A stretch of 64,000 bases of DNA from contig CANLSF010000001.1 in the NCBI GenBank assembly GCA_947493695.1, positions 248,001 to 312,000 of the forward strand. Direction: 5' to 3'. The notes beneath the pieces are model-generated. The model was not told the DNA's origin and did no database searches. It saw only the letters and a list, made by a program, of their open reading frames with translations. Positions within the stretch are counted from its first letter, which is position 1; every line of letters begins with the position of its first letter. The stretch is from an uncultured Kiloniellaceae bacterium (GTDB lineage Bacteria; Pseudomonadota; Alphaproteobacteria; Kiloniellales; Kiloniellaceae). Both the position numbers and the translations under genes were made by a program. Of this stretch, positions 18,233-27,489 are shown piece by piece.

Positions 18233-18721
18233 TCATCGACTCCTTTTATTCTCGTTGAATCGGCTCAGGAGGCTGATCAAATCTGCTGCTTCCTCCGCGG
18301 ATACATCCGAAAGCAAATCGTCGACCCAGCCCTCGTGCGCTTCCGCCATCTCGCCGAAGGAGGTCACACCCTTCGGGGTCAAACGCACAAAAGTAGCCCG
18401 CCGGTCTTTCTTGTCCGGTACGCGGACCACGAGGCCTTCCTGCACCAACCGGTCAATGATCCCCGTCACATTGCCGTTCGAGACCATGAGAAAGCGCGAG
18501 AGCTCGGTCATAGTCATGCCGTCCGGACAGCGGTGAAGCGCCGCCAGAACGTCGAAACGCGGCAGCGTTGCATCAAAGTCCTTGCGCAGGCGCTCCCGCA
18601 GTTCGCCCTCAACAGAACGGGTTGCCCGCAACAGGCGTAGCCATAAACGCAGTCTCTGCTTACTTAGCACTGCCGGTTCCGGCGCGACAACTGCAGTTGA
18701 TGTGCGGCTTCCAGACGTCAC
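18233..18721 (-). CDS. MarR-family transcriptional regulator of the anthranilate-type operon
   Basis: A 162-aa winged-helix regulator. The DNA-binding part is MTMTELSRFLMVSNGNVTGIIDRLVQEGLVVRVPDKKDRRATFVRLTPKG, the recognition helix and beta-wing of MarR proteins. I use GTG 18721, which overlaps the SDR stop (GTGA) and has GGAGGAG about 7 nt upstream. A longer frame from 18784 would overlap the SDR gene by more than 60 nt. MarR proteins inside aromatic-CoA operons usually act as repressors released by the aryl-CoA thioester. Its likely operator is the AT-rich promoter ahead of the first gene. Confidence 0.9.
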   Translation of the reverse strand: MTSGSRTSTAVVAPEPAVLSKQRLRLWLRLLRATRSVEGELRERLRKDFDATLPRFDVLAALHRCPDGMTMTELSRFLMVSNGNVTGIIDRLVQEGLVVRVPDKKDRRATFVRLTPKGVTSFGEMAEAHEGWVDDLLSDVSAEEAADLISLLSRFNENKRSR

Positions 18722-19482
18722 GTCACTTCTCCTCCGGATATGGAAATTGCCTGCCCGGTAACAGACTTTGCACCTGAACCGCACAGCCAGACAACGCTCG
18801 CCGCCACTTCGTCCGGCTGCACGAAACGACCCTGCGGGTTAGAGGCGACCAGAGACTTGCGGGCATCGGCGTCACTGCGGCCCGTCTTCTCCACAATCTT
18901 TGCAATAGAGTCCGCGAGTAGTGGCGTCTCCGTGAAGCCGGGACAAACCGCATTGACGGTAATCCCCGTCTTCGCCAACTCGCTCGCCATAGCTCGGGTC
19001 AATCCCACGACGCCATGTTTCGCCGCGCAGTAAGCCGCGACATAAGGGTAGCCCTTCAAACCAGCCGTACTGCTGACAAAAACAATGCGACCGTTGTTTG
19101 AGTCAAGCATGTCGGACATGGCCTCGCGTGCGCAAAGAAAGCTGCCGGTGAGGTTTACCGAAAGCATATTTTGCCACAGCGCCAGACTGGTATTTTTCAG
19201 AGACACACTCTCCGCCGCGCCTGCGTTGGCCACCAGGATGTCCAGTGGGCCATGAGCCGCCCGCGCGGCCTCGAACATCTCACGCACCGCTGGTTCATCG
19301 GTTACATCAGCCTGCACGACAACGGCCTCCGGAATCCCTGCGGCGGTCTCCTCCAAAGGTTCTCGGCGGCGGCCTGCAAGTGTTATCCGCGCGCCCTCAG
19401 CAGCCAGGTTACGTGCAATCGCAGCCCCAACGCCGGTTCCGCCGCCCGTAACAAGGGCATGTTTTCCTGCAAGGCTTTCCAC
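18718..19482 (-). CDS. Short-chain dehydrogenase/reductase (3-hydroxyacyl-CoA dehydrogenase-like)
   Basis: A 254-aa classical SDR. It has the NAD(P) motif TGGGTGVGAAIA, the NNAG-equivalent VANAGA, and the catalytic Ser-Tyr-Lys in SSTAGLKGYPYVAAYCAAKHG. The SDR acts on a ring hydroxyl or 3-hydroxyacyl-CoA in the beta-oxidation-like stage. The start is GTG 19482 with AAAGG about 10 nt upstream, 3 nt after the stop of the fused flavoprotein. Its stop is embedded in the MarR start, so the two are coupled. Confidence 0.93.
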   Translation of the reverse strand: MESLAGKHALVTGGGTGVGAAIARNLAAEGARITLAGRRREPLEETAAGIPEAVVVQADVTDEPAVREMFEAARAAHGPLDILVANAGAAESVSLKNTSLALWQNMLSVNLTGSFLCAREAMSDMLDSNNGRIVFVSSTAGLKGYPYVAAYCAAKHGVVGLTRAMASELAKTGITVNAVCPGFTETPLLADSIAKIVEKTGRSDADARKSLVASNPQGRFVQPDEVAASVVWLCGSGAKSVTGQAISISGGEVT

Positions 19483-19485
19483 TGG

Positions 19486-21777
19486 CTAAACCTTTGTATC
19501 CGCTGCTTCGTTGCGGGCGGCCAAACGCTGCAACTGATCTCGGCCCGCATGATACTGCTTCGGCCAATCCGCACGGTCATAGCCAAGCTGTGCCGCCGCA
19601 TGCAGAGTCCAATAGGGATTGGTCAGATGCGGACGCGCCAGGCAGCAGAGATCCGCACGGCCCGCCATCAGGATCGAGTTCACGTGATCCGGCTCGTAGA
19701 TGTTGCCCACCGCCATGGTCGCAATTCCCGCTTCATTGCGAATACGGTCGGAAAAAGGTGTCTGGAACATTCGGCCATAGACCGGCTGGGCCTTCTTGGA
19801 GGTCTGCCCGGCGGAAACATCAATGATATCGACGCCCTCTTCCTTTAGGATGCGGGCAATTTCGACCGCTTCCATGGGCGTCACACCTTCCTCACCAACC
19901 CAGTCGTTCGCGGAGATCCGTACCGAGATAGGCTTCTCGTCCGGCCAGACCGCGCGCACTGCCCGAAAGACCTCCAGCGGAAAGCGCAGGCGGTTTTCCA
20001 GCGAACCGCCATATTCGTCCTGACGCTGGTTGGTCAGCGGTGTGATGAAAGCCGACAGCAAATAGCCATGGGCAAAATGCAGTTCCAGCAGATCGAAACC
20101 GCAGCGCTCGGTCATCTCCGCGGCGCGCACAAAATCATCCCTGACTTTATCCATATCCGCGCGGGTCATTTCACGTGGCGTTGCATTTTTATCGGACCAG
20201 GCAAGCGGCGAGGGCCCCAGGATCTCCCAATTTTCACTTGGCAACGGCGCATCCATCTCGTCCCAACCAAGCTGGGTTGAGCCTTTGGGGCCGGCATGCC
20301 CAAGCTGCATGGCCATCTTTGCCGGGGTCTCCGCATGGACAAAATCGACGATGCGTTTCCAGGCTTTTTCATGCTCAGGATCATAAAGACCCGTACAGCC
20401 CGGTGTAATCCGGCCCTCCGGCGAGACACAGGTCATCTCGGTATAGACCAGACCCGCACCGCCTAGTGCGCGGCTGGTGTAGTGTACGAAATGCCAATCA
20501 TCAGGCGTCCCATCCTTGGCCGAATACTGCGCCATGGGCGAGACCACGATCCGGTTCTCCAGCTCCAGGCCGCGAATCCGGAAAGGCGTGAACATGGGCG
20601 GACGTGATGCTTCCGGTGCCTGTCCGGTCGAACGGCCCTCGAACCACCTTTCCGCACCTTCCAACCAGACCTTGTCGCGGAGACGCAGGTTCTCGTGGCT
20701 GATTCTCTGAGAGCGGGTCAGAAGCGAGTAGGCAAACTGGGTCGGTGCCAGCTCGAGATAACGGTCAATCTCCTCGAACCACTCGAGGGAGTTACGCGCG
20801 GCGCTTTGCAATCGCAGAACCTCAAGACGACGCTCGTCTTCATAGCGCGCGAAAGCTTCTTCCATTGAAACTTCGCTGTGCAACCGGTCCGCCAGGTCAA
20901 TTGCACTTTCCAGCGCGAGCTTGGTTCCCGAGCCGATGGAGAAATGTGCGGTCGCAGCTGCATCGCCCATCAGAACGATATTTTTATGCGACCACTTTTC
21001 GCAGAGCACTCGCGGAAAGTTCAGCCAGGCCGAACCGCGCAGATGCTTTGCGTTCGACATGAGGGCGTGCCCGTCCAGATACTTCGCAAAGATTTTTTCA
21101 CAGGCGGCAATCGTTTCTTCCTGGCTCATCTTGTCGAAGCCGAAGTTCGACCAGGTGTCCTCGGCGCACTCGACGATGAAGGTCGCTGTCTCATCGTCGA
21201 ACTGATAGGCGTGAACCCAGATCCAGCCGTGCTCGGTTTCCTCAAAAATGAAGGTAAAGGCGTCGTCGAATTTCTGATGGGTGCCCAGCCATACGAACTT
21301 ACAGGCCCGCACGTCAATATCGGGCTTAAAGACATCGGCGTGCTCGCTGCGCACCTTTGAATTCAGGCCGTCGGAAGCAACGATCAGATCATAATCCGCA
21401 AGGGCTTCGGTTGATTCGATTTCGGTTTCAAAGCGCAGTTCGATATCCAGTTCCCGTGCCCGGTCCTGCAGGACATTGAGCAATTTCCTGCGCCCGATCC
21501 CGCAAAAACCGTGCCCGCCCGACACGATCTTTTCCCCCCGATAATGGGTGGCGATATCGTCCCAGTACGCAAAGTGCTCCCGGATCGACTTCGCACTGAT
21601 GGGATCGTTAAGCTGGCAATTCTCGAGGGTTTCATCAGAGAGAACAACGCCCCAGCCAAATGTATCGTAGGGCCGGTTGCGCTCGATCACGACAATCTCA
21701 TGCGCCGGATCGCGCAGCTTCATGCTGATCGCAAAGTAGAGTCCGGCAGGTCCGCCTCCGAGACAGGCAACACGCAT
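19486..21777 (-). CDS. abmA: Fused 2-aminobenzoyl-CoA monooxygenase/reductase (flavin hydroxylase plus old yellow enzyme)
   Basis: A 763-aa two-domain flavoprotein. Residues 1 to about 390 are an aromatic-ring hydroxylase with FAD motif [10 protein letters not shown] near 7-16 and the second FAD motif [20 protein letters not shown] near 271-290. From about 395 to the end there is an old-yellow-enzyme barrel ([52 protein letters not shown]). This architecture is known for 2-aminobenzoyl-CoA monooxygenase/reductase, which hydroxylates and then reduces the ring to a cyclohexene-CoA. Databases often call it salicylyl-CoA 5-hydroxylase/oxidoreductase. ATG 21777 is chosen because AAGGAGA lies about 7 nt upstream. 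It is the first gene of the operon. Confidence 0.93.
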   Translation of the reverse strand: MRVACLGGGPAGLYFAISMKLRDPAHEIVVIERNRPYDTFGWGVVLSDETLENCQLNDPISAKSIREHFAYWDDIATHYRGEKIVSGGHGFCGIGRRKLLNVLQDRARELDIELRFETEIESTEALADYDLIVASDGLNSKVRSEHADVFKPDIDVRACKFVWLGTHQKFDDAFTFIFEETEHGWIWVHAYQFDDETATFIVECAEDTWSNFGFDKMSQEETIAACEKIFAKYLDGHALMSNAKHLRGSAWLNFPRVLCEKWSHKNIVLMGDAAATAHFSIGSGTKLALESAIDLADRLHSEVSMEEAFARYEDERRLEVLRLQSAARNSLEWFEEIDRYLELAPTQFAYSLLTRSQRISHENLRLRDKVWLEGAERWFEGRSTGQAPEASRPPMFTPFRIRGLELENRIVVSPMAQYSAKDGTPDDWHFVHYTSRALGGAGLVYTEMTCVSPEGRITPGCTGLYDPEHEKAWKRIVDFVHAETPAKMAMQLGHAGPKGSTQLGWDEMDAPLPSENWEILGPSPLAWSDKNATPREMTRADMDKVRDDFVRAAEMTERCGFDLLELHFAHGYLLSAFITPLTNQRQDEYGGSLENRLRFPLEVFRAVRAVWPDEKPISVRISANDWVGEEGVTPMEAVEIARILKEEGVDIIDVSAGQTSKKAQPVYGRMFQTPFSDRIRNEAGIATMAVGNIYEPDHVNSILMAGRADLCCLARPHLTNPYWTLHAAAQLGYDRADWPKQYHAGRDQLQRLAARNEAADTKV

Positions 21778-21823
21778 CAAACTCTCCTTCCATCCAATTT
21801 CTACCTCACTATGCGCCTTCAAT

Positions 21824-21847
21824 ATATTTATTTCAAGTATAAAATAT
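21824..21847 (-). promoter_or_regulatory. Candidate promoter and MarR operator of the anthranilate-type operon
   Basis: The 136-nt gap before the fused flavoprotein is strikingly AT-rich. An imperfect dyad has 6-bp outer arms ATATTT/AAATAT. It covers a good -10 box, TATACT, on the minus strand at 21841-21836. A second possible pair, TTGGTC with TATATC at 17-bp spacing, lies slightly upstream. The dyad is a plausible site for the MarR protein of the operon, but the AT-richness makes chance symmetry likely. Confidence 0.35.
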
Positions 21848-21913
21848 TTAGATATAAAGCTTTAAAATGAACTGACCAAAAGCCGCAATTCTGGGATTTT
21901 CCTGAGAATTCTC

Positions 21914-22855
21914 TTAAGCGAATAGACGGTCCAGGTCAGCCGGTTCCATCTGACCCTTCAGACCGATGGCCACTAGGTTTGTCTGCATGACACCCTCGAA
22001 CCTTGCCGAAAGAGAGGTGATTTCCGCGCGTCGGCCAACCACCTGGACCAGCCCCAAGCCTTCATCTGCATTGAATTGCACGATTCCCTTGAGTCTGAGA
22101 AGGCCTGCAGGAAGGTTCTCCAGCAGGCTGCGCAGCGTCTGCCGGTCATAGCGGAAATCGCCCGATATCGACCAGCGCAGGTAAAGATCCTCATGATCAT
22201 CAGGGTGGTCGTGGTGACTGCAGGCATGAGCCCTTGCAGTCACCTCTGCTGAAGGCAGCCCCCCCAGTAAAACCTCCAGCGGCACCTGACCAAAGTTTGC
22301 ATCCAACTGCCGGGCACCGGGCGCGAATTCAGCTAGCTGCGTCTTCAGCTTCGCTAGTTCTGTGATCTCTTCCAGATCGCTCTTGGTGATCACGATCAAA
22401 TCGGCCGCCGCAACCTGCCGCACCACAGAACTTCCGATCCTGCTGTCCGCGACCCGATCCGCGAAACCAACCGCATCGACTACCGCAATGGTGCCATCAA
22501 GGCGCAGATCAGGCTCCGCGCGGGCGGTTTCGGAAATGCGTGTCGGGTCAGCAACACCACTTGCCTCGATCAGCAAATGATCGGGGCGCGGCTGCCGGTC
22601 CAGCGCATCCGACAAGGCGTAAAAGAGATCGCCCCCCATGGAGCAGCAGATACAGCCGTTGGCCAGGGTCAGAGTGTCACCGTCCTGCGATTCTATCAGA
22701 TCCGCATCAATAGCTATGTCACCGAAGTCATTGACCAGCACCATAATCCGCCGGCCACCGGCATGGCGCAGCATGTGATTGACCAGCGTCGTCTTCCCGG
22801 CGCCGAGATAGCCGGTGATAACAGTCAGGGGCAGGCGTTGATCGGACGAGTTCAT
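21914..22855 (-). CDS. CobW-family GTPase (metallochaperone-like)
   Basis: A 313-aa G3E-family P-loop GTPase. The P-loop GYLGAGKTT starts at residue 15, the metal-binding CxCC (CICC) is at 68-71, the NKxD-type motif is ITKSDLEE, and a His-rich linker (HACSHHDHPDDHED) precedes the CobW C-terminal domain. The family delivers zinc or other metals to client enzymes. ATG 22855 is used because the longer frame overlaps the preceding gene. It starts only 13 nt after an amidohydrolase stop, and that enzyme needs divalent metal, so it is a natural client. Confidence 0.92.
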   Translation of the reverse strand: MNSSDQRLPLTVITGYLGAGKTTLVNHMLRHAGGRRIMVLVNDFGDIAIDADLIESQDGDTLTLANGCICCSMGGDLFYALSDALDRQPRPDHLLIEASGVADPTRISETARAEPDLRLDGTIAVVDAVGFADRVADSRIGSSVVRQVAAADLIVITKSDLEEITELAKLKTQLAEFAPGARQLDANFGQVPLEVLLGGLPSAEVTARAHACSHHDHPDDHEDLYLRWSISGDFRYDRQTLRSLLENLPAGLLRLKGIVQFNADEGLGLVQVVGRRAEITSLSARFEGVMQTNLVAIGLKGQMEPADLDRLFA

Positions 22856-22868
22856 GGCTTCTCTGCCT

Positions 22869-24512
22869 TTAAGATATTGGCTGCAGTCTGCCGCCAAGGA
22901 CCGTGCCCCAGACGCCGATATCCTTGATGACCATCGGATCTACAGCAAGAGGGTCGTCCTCCAGAACGGTAAAGTCCGCTTTCTTTCCGACTTCGATCGA
23001 ACCGATCTCGTGATCGAGATGCAGGGTATAAGCCGGTCCAAGGGTTACGGCGCGGAGGGCTTCTTCCACGGAAATGCATTCGGCAGCGCCCAGAACTCGC
23101 CCAGACGGCGTGACACGGTTGACCGCGCACCAGGCCGTAAAGAGTGGCCCCATGGGTGTCACCGGCGCATCTGAATGGATCGCGAGTGGTACACCCTCGG
23201 AGAGCGCGGTCGCGCATGCATCGATACGTTCCGCCCGCTCGGGTCCAACCGTCAGCTCGTAGTGCTTGTCCCCGAAATAATAGATGTGGTTGGCGAAGAG
23301 GTTCACGCAGAGTCCAAGGTTTCGGATCTTGCGGAACTGCGCAGCATCCGCAAGCTGGCAATGCTGCAGCACATGCCGATGATCGGGGTTCGGGTTTTTG
23401 GTCAAAGCCTGCGCCACACATTCGATGGTGACTTCAGATGCCTCATCGCCGTTGACATGGATGTGCATATGCACACCTGCCGCATTTAGAGTCTCGACGG
23501 CCGTCATCAGTTGCTCGGGCGGTATGTTCCAGATTCCGTGATCCGGGCCTTTATAGTATCCCGGCCAGCGCATGCGCGCGGTAAAGCCCTGGATCGACCC
23601 ATCGGTGATGATCTTGATCGACCCCAGGCGCAGTTTCTCCGTCGACATTTCCCGCAGTTTAAGCGCCTGCGCAGCAATCTCGTCGGCCGGGGCGGTATGG
23701 GCATTGAGCACCGGCACCAGTCGGGCAGGATAATCCTCTTCACCGGTGATAGCAGCGATGAGTTCAACGTCTTCAATCGGAAGGTCGTTGATCAGGTCGG
23801 TGGCCGTGGTCACGCCGCTTCGATGACAGACCTTACCGTATGCCCGGATACCCCCATCGGTGCGGGCCAGCGAACGGATATCGATCTTCAGGCGGCGCAT
23901 AACGGGGAACATCGCCGCCATTTCCTGCAACTCGCCAGTAGGTTCGCCGTCTTCACCGCGGTCGACGCCCATCACATCGGTGTTGCGGTCGAATTCAGCT
24001 AAATCCAATGCATTGCTATTCACTGTCATGAGATGAAAATTGGAATGGATCACCGCAATCGGTCGGTCCCGTGTCACCTCGTCGAGATCGAAGCGGTTGA
24101 GGCGGTGAGCCGTCAGGAAGATCGGATCGAAGCCCCAGGCGATCAAAGGCACGCCCGGCGCCAGCTCCGACTCAATCTGCCGCAGGCGTTGCGTCACCGC
24201 GTCAATGTCCTTAAGCCCTTCCCAAAGCATACCTTCCGGCGAGATACGGTCTTCGAAGCCCACGTAGGTGAACTGCCAGATGCCACCCGCCATCATGTGG
24301 GCATGCCCCTCGACGAAGCCCGGCAGCAGGACTTTGTCAGCAAAGGTCTCATCGAGCCGCTGTTCGCCACCATCTGACGAAGTCCAGCCGGAAACCTCCT
24401 CAAGGCTGCCGACCGCAAGAACCCGACCGTCGCGAACTGCGACATGAGTCGCCTCGGGCCGATTCGGCACCATGGTGATGATCTTGCGCGCTGCGTAAAC
24501 GACTGTTTGCAC
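22869..24512 (-). CDS. Metal-dependent amidohydrolase, YtcJ-like
   Basis: A 547-aa amidohydrolase of the YtcJ/amidohydro_3 type. The entry metal motif is LPGFVEGHAHMM with H70 and H72, further ligands lie in HIHVNGDEASE and HVLQHCQLAD, and the late Asp is in AIHSDAPVTPMGP. An N-terminal beta-sandwich precedes the barrel. The family hydrolyses exocyclic or N-acyl amide bonds. I use GTG 24512, with GGAGAG about 7 nt upstream, so that the protein begins QTVVYAARKIITM at the domain edge. A longer frame reaches 24626 but is not family-like. The CobW gene follows directly. Confidence 0.88.
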   Translation of the reverse strand: MQTVVYAARKIITMVPNRPEATHVAVRDGRVLAVGSLEEVSGWTSSDGGEQRLDETFADKVLLPGFVEGHAHMMAGGIWQFTYVGFEDRISPEGMLWEGLKDIDAVTQRLRQIESELAPGVPLIAWGFDPIFLTAHRLNRFDLDEVTRDRPIAVIHSNFHLMTVNSNALDLAEFDRNTDVMGVDRGEDGEPTGELQEMAAMFPVMRRLKIDIRSLARTDGGIRAYGKVCHRSGVTTATDLINDLPIEDVELIAAITGEEDYPARLVPVLNAHTAPADEIAAQALKLREMSTEKLRLGSIKIITDGSIQGFTARMRWPGYYKGPDHGIWNIPPEQLMTAVETLNAAGVHMHIHVNGDEASEVTIECVAQALTKNPNPDHRHVLQHCQLADAAQFRKIRNLGLCVNLFANHIYYFGDKHYELTVGPERAERIDACATALSEGVPLAIHSDAPVTPMGPLFTAWCAVNRVTPSGRVLGAAECISVEEALRAVTLGPAYTLHLDHEIGSIEVGKKADFTVLEDDPLAVDPMVIKDIGVWGTVLGGRLQPIS

Positions 24513-24841
24513 CAGTTTCTCTCCAACCAGGCCGTGATTCCGGCACCAGTCTGTTCTATTCCGAAAGCGCCGCAAGTTGAAGTCTGATGAAAAATTACGG
24601 TTTAGTCCATGCGCGAGCTGTATCAACCATAACGCAATTCACGAGATCCGGACTCCTGGCACAACCCTGCTGCATCTAAAAAGAGAAAAACCTCCAATTC
24701 ATTGAAAAACTTGAGACTTAAGTATGATAGAGTAGAATCTTGGAGGCTCTAGCTTAGGTCGAGTCCGAAACGGGGGCCGGGGGGCTTATCCCCTGCAATG
24801 AGACGGGCGCAGAACGAGTGCCTGAGAAGACAGGGGACAAA
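24513..24841. promoter_or_regulatory. Divergent intergenic region (329 nt) with candidate promoters
   Basis: No gene is visible. For the plus-strand peptide-transporter operon there is TTGAGA at 24711-24716, a 16-bp spacer and TAGAAT at 24733-24738, giving a leader of about 100 nt. The leader contains a short GGGG/CCCC hairpin at 24781-24793. For the minus-strand amidohydrolase a weaker pair is TTGATA (24626-24621) and TAAACC (24604-24599) with a 16-bp spacer. The region is more AT-rich than its surroundings, as expected for promoters. Confidence 0.5.
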
Positions 24842-26425
24842 ATGCATAAATTCAAAAGCTTAACCCTCATAGCTGCTCTGATCACCGGAGCGGTCGCAGC
24901 GACGCCCATACAGGCAGCGGAGCCGGTGAAGGGTGGTACGCTGGTTATCGGCATGACCCAGAAACCGCGCCATCTCAATCCCGCGGTGCAATCGGGAACA
25001 GCAACAGCCGTGCCGGGAACCCAGGTTTTTGCGACGCCCTTGCGGTTCGACGAAAACTGGCGGCCGCAGCCTTATCTGGCGAAGAGCTGGTCGGTAGCGG
25101 ACGACGGCTTGAGCATTACGCTCATTCTGCGCAAAAACGCCAGGTTCCACGACGGCAAACCCATCACCTCGGAAGATGTCGCCTTTTCGATCCAGACCGT
25201 GAAGGATAATCACCCCTTCAAAACGATGTTCTCACCGGTTGAGAAGGTCGACACGCCGGACGCCAACACCGCCGTCATACATTTCTCTCGCGCGCACCCC
25301 GCAGCCTTGCTGGCAATGTCCTCGGCGCTTCTACCAATCCTGCCTAAACACGTTTACGGCGACGGCCAGGATCCGAAATCGCACCCGGCCAATAACAATC
25401 CGGTCGGCTCGGGGCCGTTCAAAATCGTTGAGTTCAAGCCGGGCGAGCATGTCATTCTCGAACGCAATCCAGATTACTTCATTCAGGACCGGCCCTATCT
25501 GGATCGGGTCATTATCAAACACTATAAGGATTCCAACAGCCTCGCGCTCGCCGTCGATAAGGGCGAAGTCGATATGTATCCTTTCGTCACCAACACGCGG
25601 AACATCGCCCGCCTCAAGAAGAACGCAAATCTCGAGGTCACCAACCAGGGTTACGCCGCGGTCGGGCCGGTCAACTGGCTCGCCTTCAACACCAAACATG
25701 AAATTCTGAACGACAAGCGGGTCCGCCAGGCCATCACCTATGCCATCGATAAAAACTTCATCATCAAGGCCCTTCATGGCGGCTTTTCGCAGCGCGCGAG
25801 TGGGCCGGTCGTCCCTGGAAGCCCGTTTCATGCGCCCGGTGTGGAGCAATACGACCTTGATCTGGAGAGAGCCAACAGTCTGCTGGACGAGGCTGGTCAC
25901 GTCAGGAAAGACGACGACATGCGCTTCAAGCTCAGGATCGACTATCTTCCCGGCGTCGCGGAACAGCAGAAAGCGATTGCGGAATACCTGAAACCGCAAT
26001 TGAAGAAAGTCGGGATCGAGGTGGAAGTACGGGTCGCGCCCGATTTCCCCACCTGGTCAAGTCGCGTCTCCAGCCACGACTTCGATATGTCCATGGACAT
26101 CGTCTTCAACTGGGGCGACCCGGTGATAGGCGTTCATCGCACATATCTTTGCGACAACATTCGCAAGGGCGTGATCTGGTCCAACACCCAAAGCTACTGC
26201 AACCCGGACGTCGATGGCATCCTCGCCAAGGCCGGCGTGGAGCCTGATGCGGAGAAACGGGCGGCCCTCTACCGCGATGCTCAAGCCATCATTGTCGAGG
26301 AAGCGCCGATCGCATTCATCAACACCCTGCCCTATCACACTGCCTACAGTAAAAAGATCGGCAACGCCCCAACCAGCATCTGGGGGACCATGGCGCCTCT
26401 GGATGAGGTCTACAAAACGCAGTAA
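24842..26425 (+). CDS. Peptide-type ABC transporter substrate-binding protein (SBP_bac_5)
   Basis: A 527-aa periplasmic binding protein of the DppA/OppA class. A Sec signal peptide ends near IQAA (residue 26), followed by EPVKGGTLVIGMTQKPRHLNP, the family start. FHDGKPITSEDVAFSI and the long NPVGSGPFKIVEFKPGEHVILERNPDYF stretch are diagnostic. ATG 24842 is preceded by AGGGGA; a longer GTG frame from 24818 would spoil the signal peptide. It is the receptor for the four transporter genes downstream. Its ligand is unknown; the family carries peptides, opines, nickel and glutathione. Confidence 0.95.
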   Translation: MHKFKSLTLIAALITGAVAATPIQAAEPVKGGTLVIGMTQKPRHLNPAVQSGTATAVPGTQVFATPLRFDENWRPQPYLAKSWSVADDGLSITLILRKNARFHDGKPITSEDVAFSIQTVKDNHPFKTMFSPVEKVDTPDANTAVIHFSRAHPAALLAMSSALLPILPKHVYGDGQDPKSHPANNNPVGSGPFKIVEFKPGEHVILERNPDYFIQDRPYLDRVIIKHYKDSNSLALAVDKGEVDMYPFVTNTRNIARLKKNANLEVTNQGYAAVGPVNWLAFNTKHEILNDKRVRQAITYAIDKNFIIKALHGGFSQRASGPVVPGSPFHAPGVEQYDLDLERANSLLDEAGHVRKDDDMRFKLRIDYLPGVAEQQKAIAEYLKPQLKKVGIEVEVRVAPDFPTWSSRVSSHDFDMSMDIVFNWGDPVIGVHRTYLCDNIRKGVIWSNTQSYCNPDVDGILAKAGVEPDAEKRAALYRDAQAIIVEEAPIAFINTLPYHTAYSKKIGNAPTSIWGTMAPLDEVYKTQ

Positions 26426-26443
26426 CCTTCTTATTAGTTTACG

Positions 26444-26468
26444 CCCTCTCCGGCTCTGCCGGGGAGGG
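26444..26468 (+). terminator. Hairpin between the peptide-binding protein and permease genes
   Basis: CCCTCTCCGG pairs with CCGGGGAGGG (10 bp, one U-G) around a 5-nt loop, 18 nt after the binding-protein stop. Only a short UUU follows. It probably acts as an mRNA-stabilising or partial-termination stem that raises binding-protein yield over permease. Confidence 0.6.
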
Positions 26469-26508
26469 TTTACCTCCCACAGAAAATCAACACAGGGAAC
26501 AGGCCGGA

Positions 26509-27486
26509 GTGCAAATTCTCAGCATGCTGACGCGGCGTCTGATCTATGCCGCGATCCTGATTTTTGCCGTCCTGATCCTCAATTTTCTGCTGATCCACCT
26601 GGCACCCGGCGACCCGGCGGAAGTCATCGCGGGCGAGATGGGCGGCGCGACCGAGGAGGTCATGGCCTCGATCCGTAAGTCTTATGGCCTGGACCGTCCG
26701 CTGCACGAGCAACTCGGCGTCTATCTCGGCAAGACCCTGCAGGGGGACTTCGGTCAATCCTTCTTTTACAACGCCTCGGTCACCAGCCTGGTCCTGGACC
26801 GAATCGGCCCGACCCTTCTACTTGTGACCGCGGCCCTGCTCTTTGCCATCGGCATGGGCACCTTGCTCGGTGTGATCGCGTCACGAAATCCGCGCGGGAT
26901 CGTCAGTAACGTCGTCACCGTGCTCTCACTCATTGGTTATTCCGCACCGATCTTCTGGACCGGCATCATGCTGATCATTCTGCTGGCCTGGGTTTTCCCG
27001 ATCTTTCCGATCTCAAACATGCGCGACATCACTCTGCAAGGAGGAACCTTCACCCATATTCTCGACGTCGCGCATCACCTCGTACTGCCGGCCTTTACGC
27101 TCGGGATCGTCTTCCTGGCCCAGTACAGCCGTTTGACCCGCGCGAGTATGCTCGAGGTCCTCGGTTCAGATTACATCCGCACGGCCCGTGCAAAGGGAGT
27201 GCCCGAACGCACCGTCTTCGGCAAACATGCCCTGCGCAACGCTATCCTGCCGGTCGTCACCATCGCCGGTCTGCAGTTCGGCAGCATCGTTTCCGGGGCG
27301 GTCCTGGTGGAAACCGTCTTCAATTGGCCCGGGCTCGGCACCCTGGCTTTCCAGTCCATCCTGGCCCGGGACTATCCCACGGTGCTGGGGATCCTCTTTT
27401 TCTCGTCCCTGATCGTGATCATCATGAACATCGTGACCGATATCCTCTATCGCATCGTCGATCCCCGTATCAGGACGTCGGACTAG
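26509..27486 (+). CDS. Peptide-type ABC transporter permease, DppB-like
   Basis: A 325-aa permease with N-terminal MLTRRLIYAAILIFAVLILNFLLIHLAPGDPAEVIAG, typical of DppB, and the coupling loop LEVLGSDYIRTARAKGV PERTVFGKHALRNAILPVV. The end DPRIRTSD matches the truncated permease at the left window edge, so the two systems are paralogous. The start is GTG 26509; an ATG five codons later is the alternative but has no visible RBS. The next permease starts 3 nt after the stop. Confidence 0.94.
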   Translation: MQILSMLTRRLIYAAILIFAVLILNFLLIHLAPGDPAEVIAGEMGGATEEVMASIRKSYGLDRPLHEQLGVYLGKTLQGDFGQSFFYNASVTSLVLDRIGPTLLLVTAALLFAIGMGTLLGVIASRNPRGIVSNVVTVLSLIGYSAPIFWTGIMLIILLAWVFPIFPISNMRDITLQGGTFTHILDVAHHLVLPAFTLGIVFLAQYSRLTRASMLEVLGSDYIRTARAKGVPERTVFGKHALRNAILPVVTIAGLQFGSIVSGAVLVETVFNWPGLGTLAFQSILARDYPTVLGILFFSSLIVIIMNIVTDILYRIVDPRIRTSD

Positions 27487-27489
27487 ACC

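Noticed and set aside
21904-21913. GAGAATTCTC palindrome next to the CobW stop
   Set aside because: It has no loop and no T-run, so it is neither a terminator nor a convincing operator; chance is likely in a short AT-rich gap.
24781-24793. GGGG/CCCC hairpin in the leader of the second peptide transporter
   Set aside because: Only 4-5 bp with no alternative fold or ligand-like structure; not enough to claim a riboswitch or attenuator.
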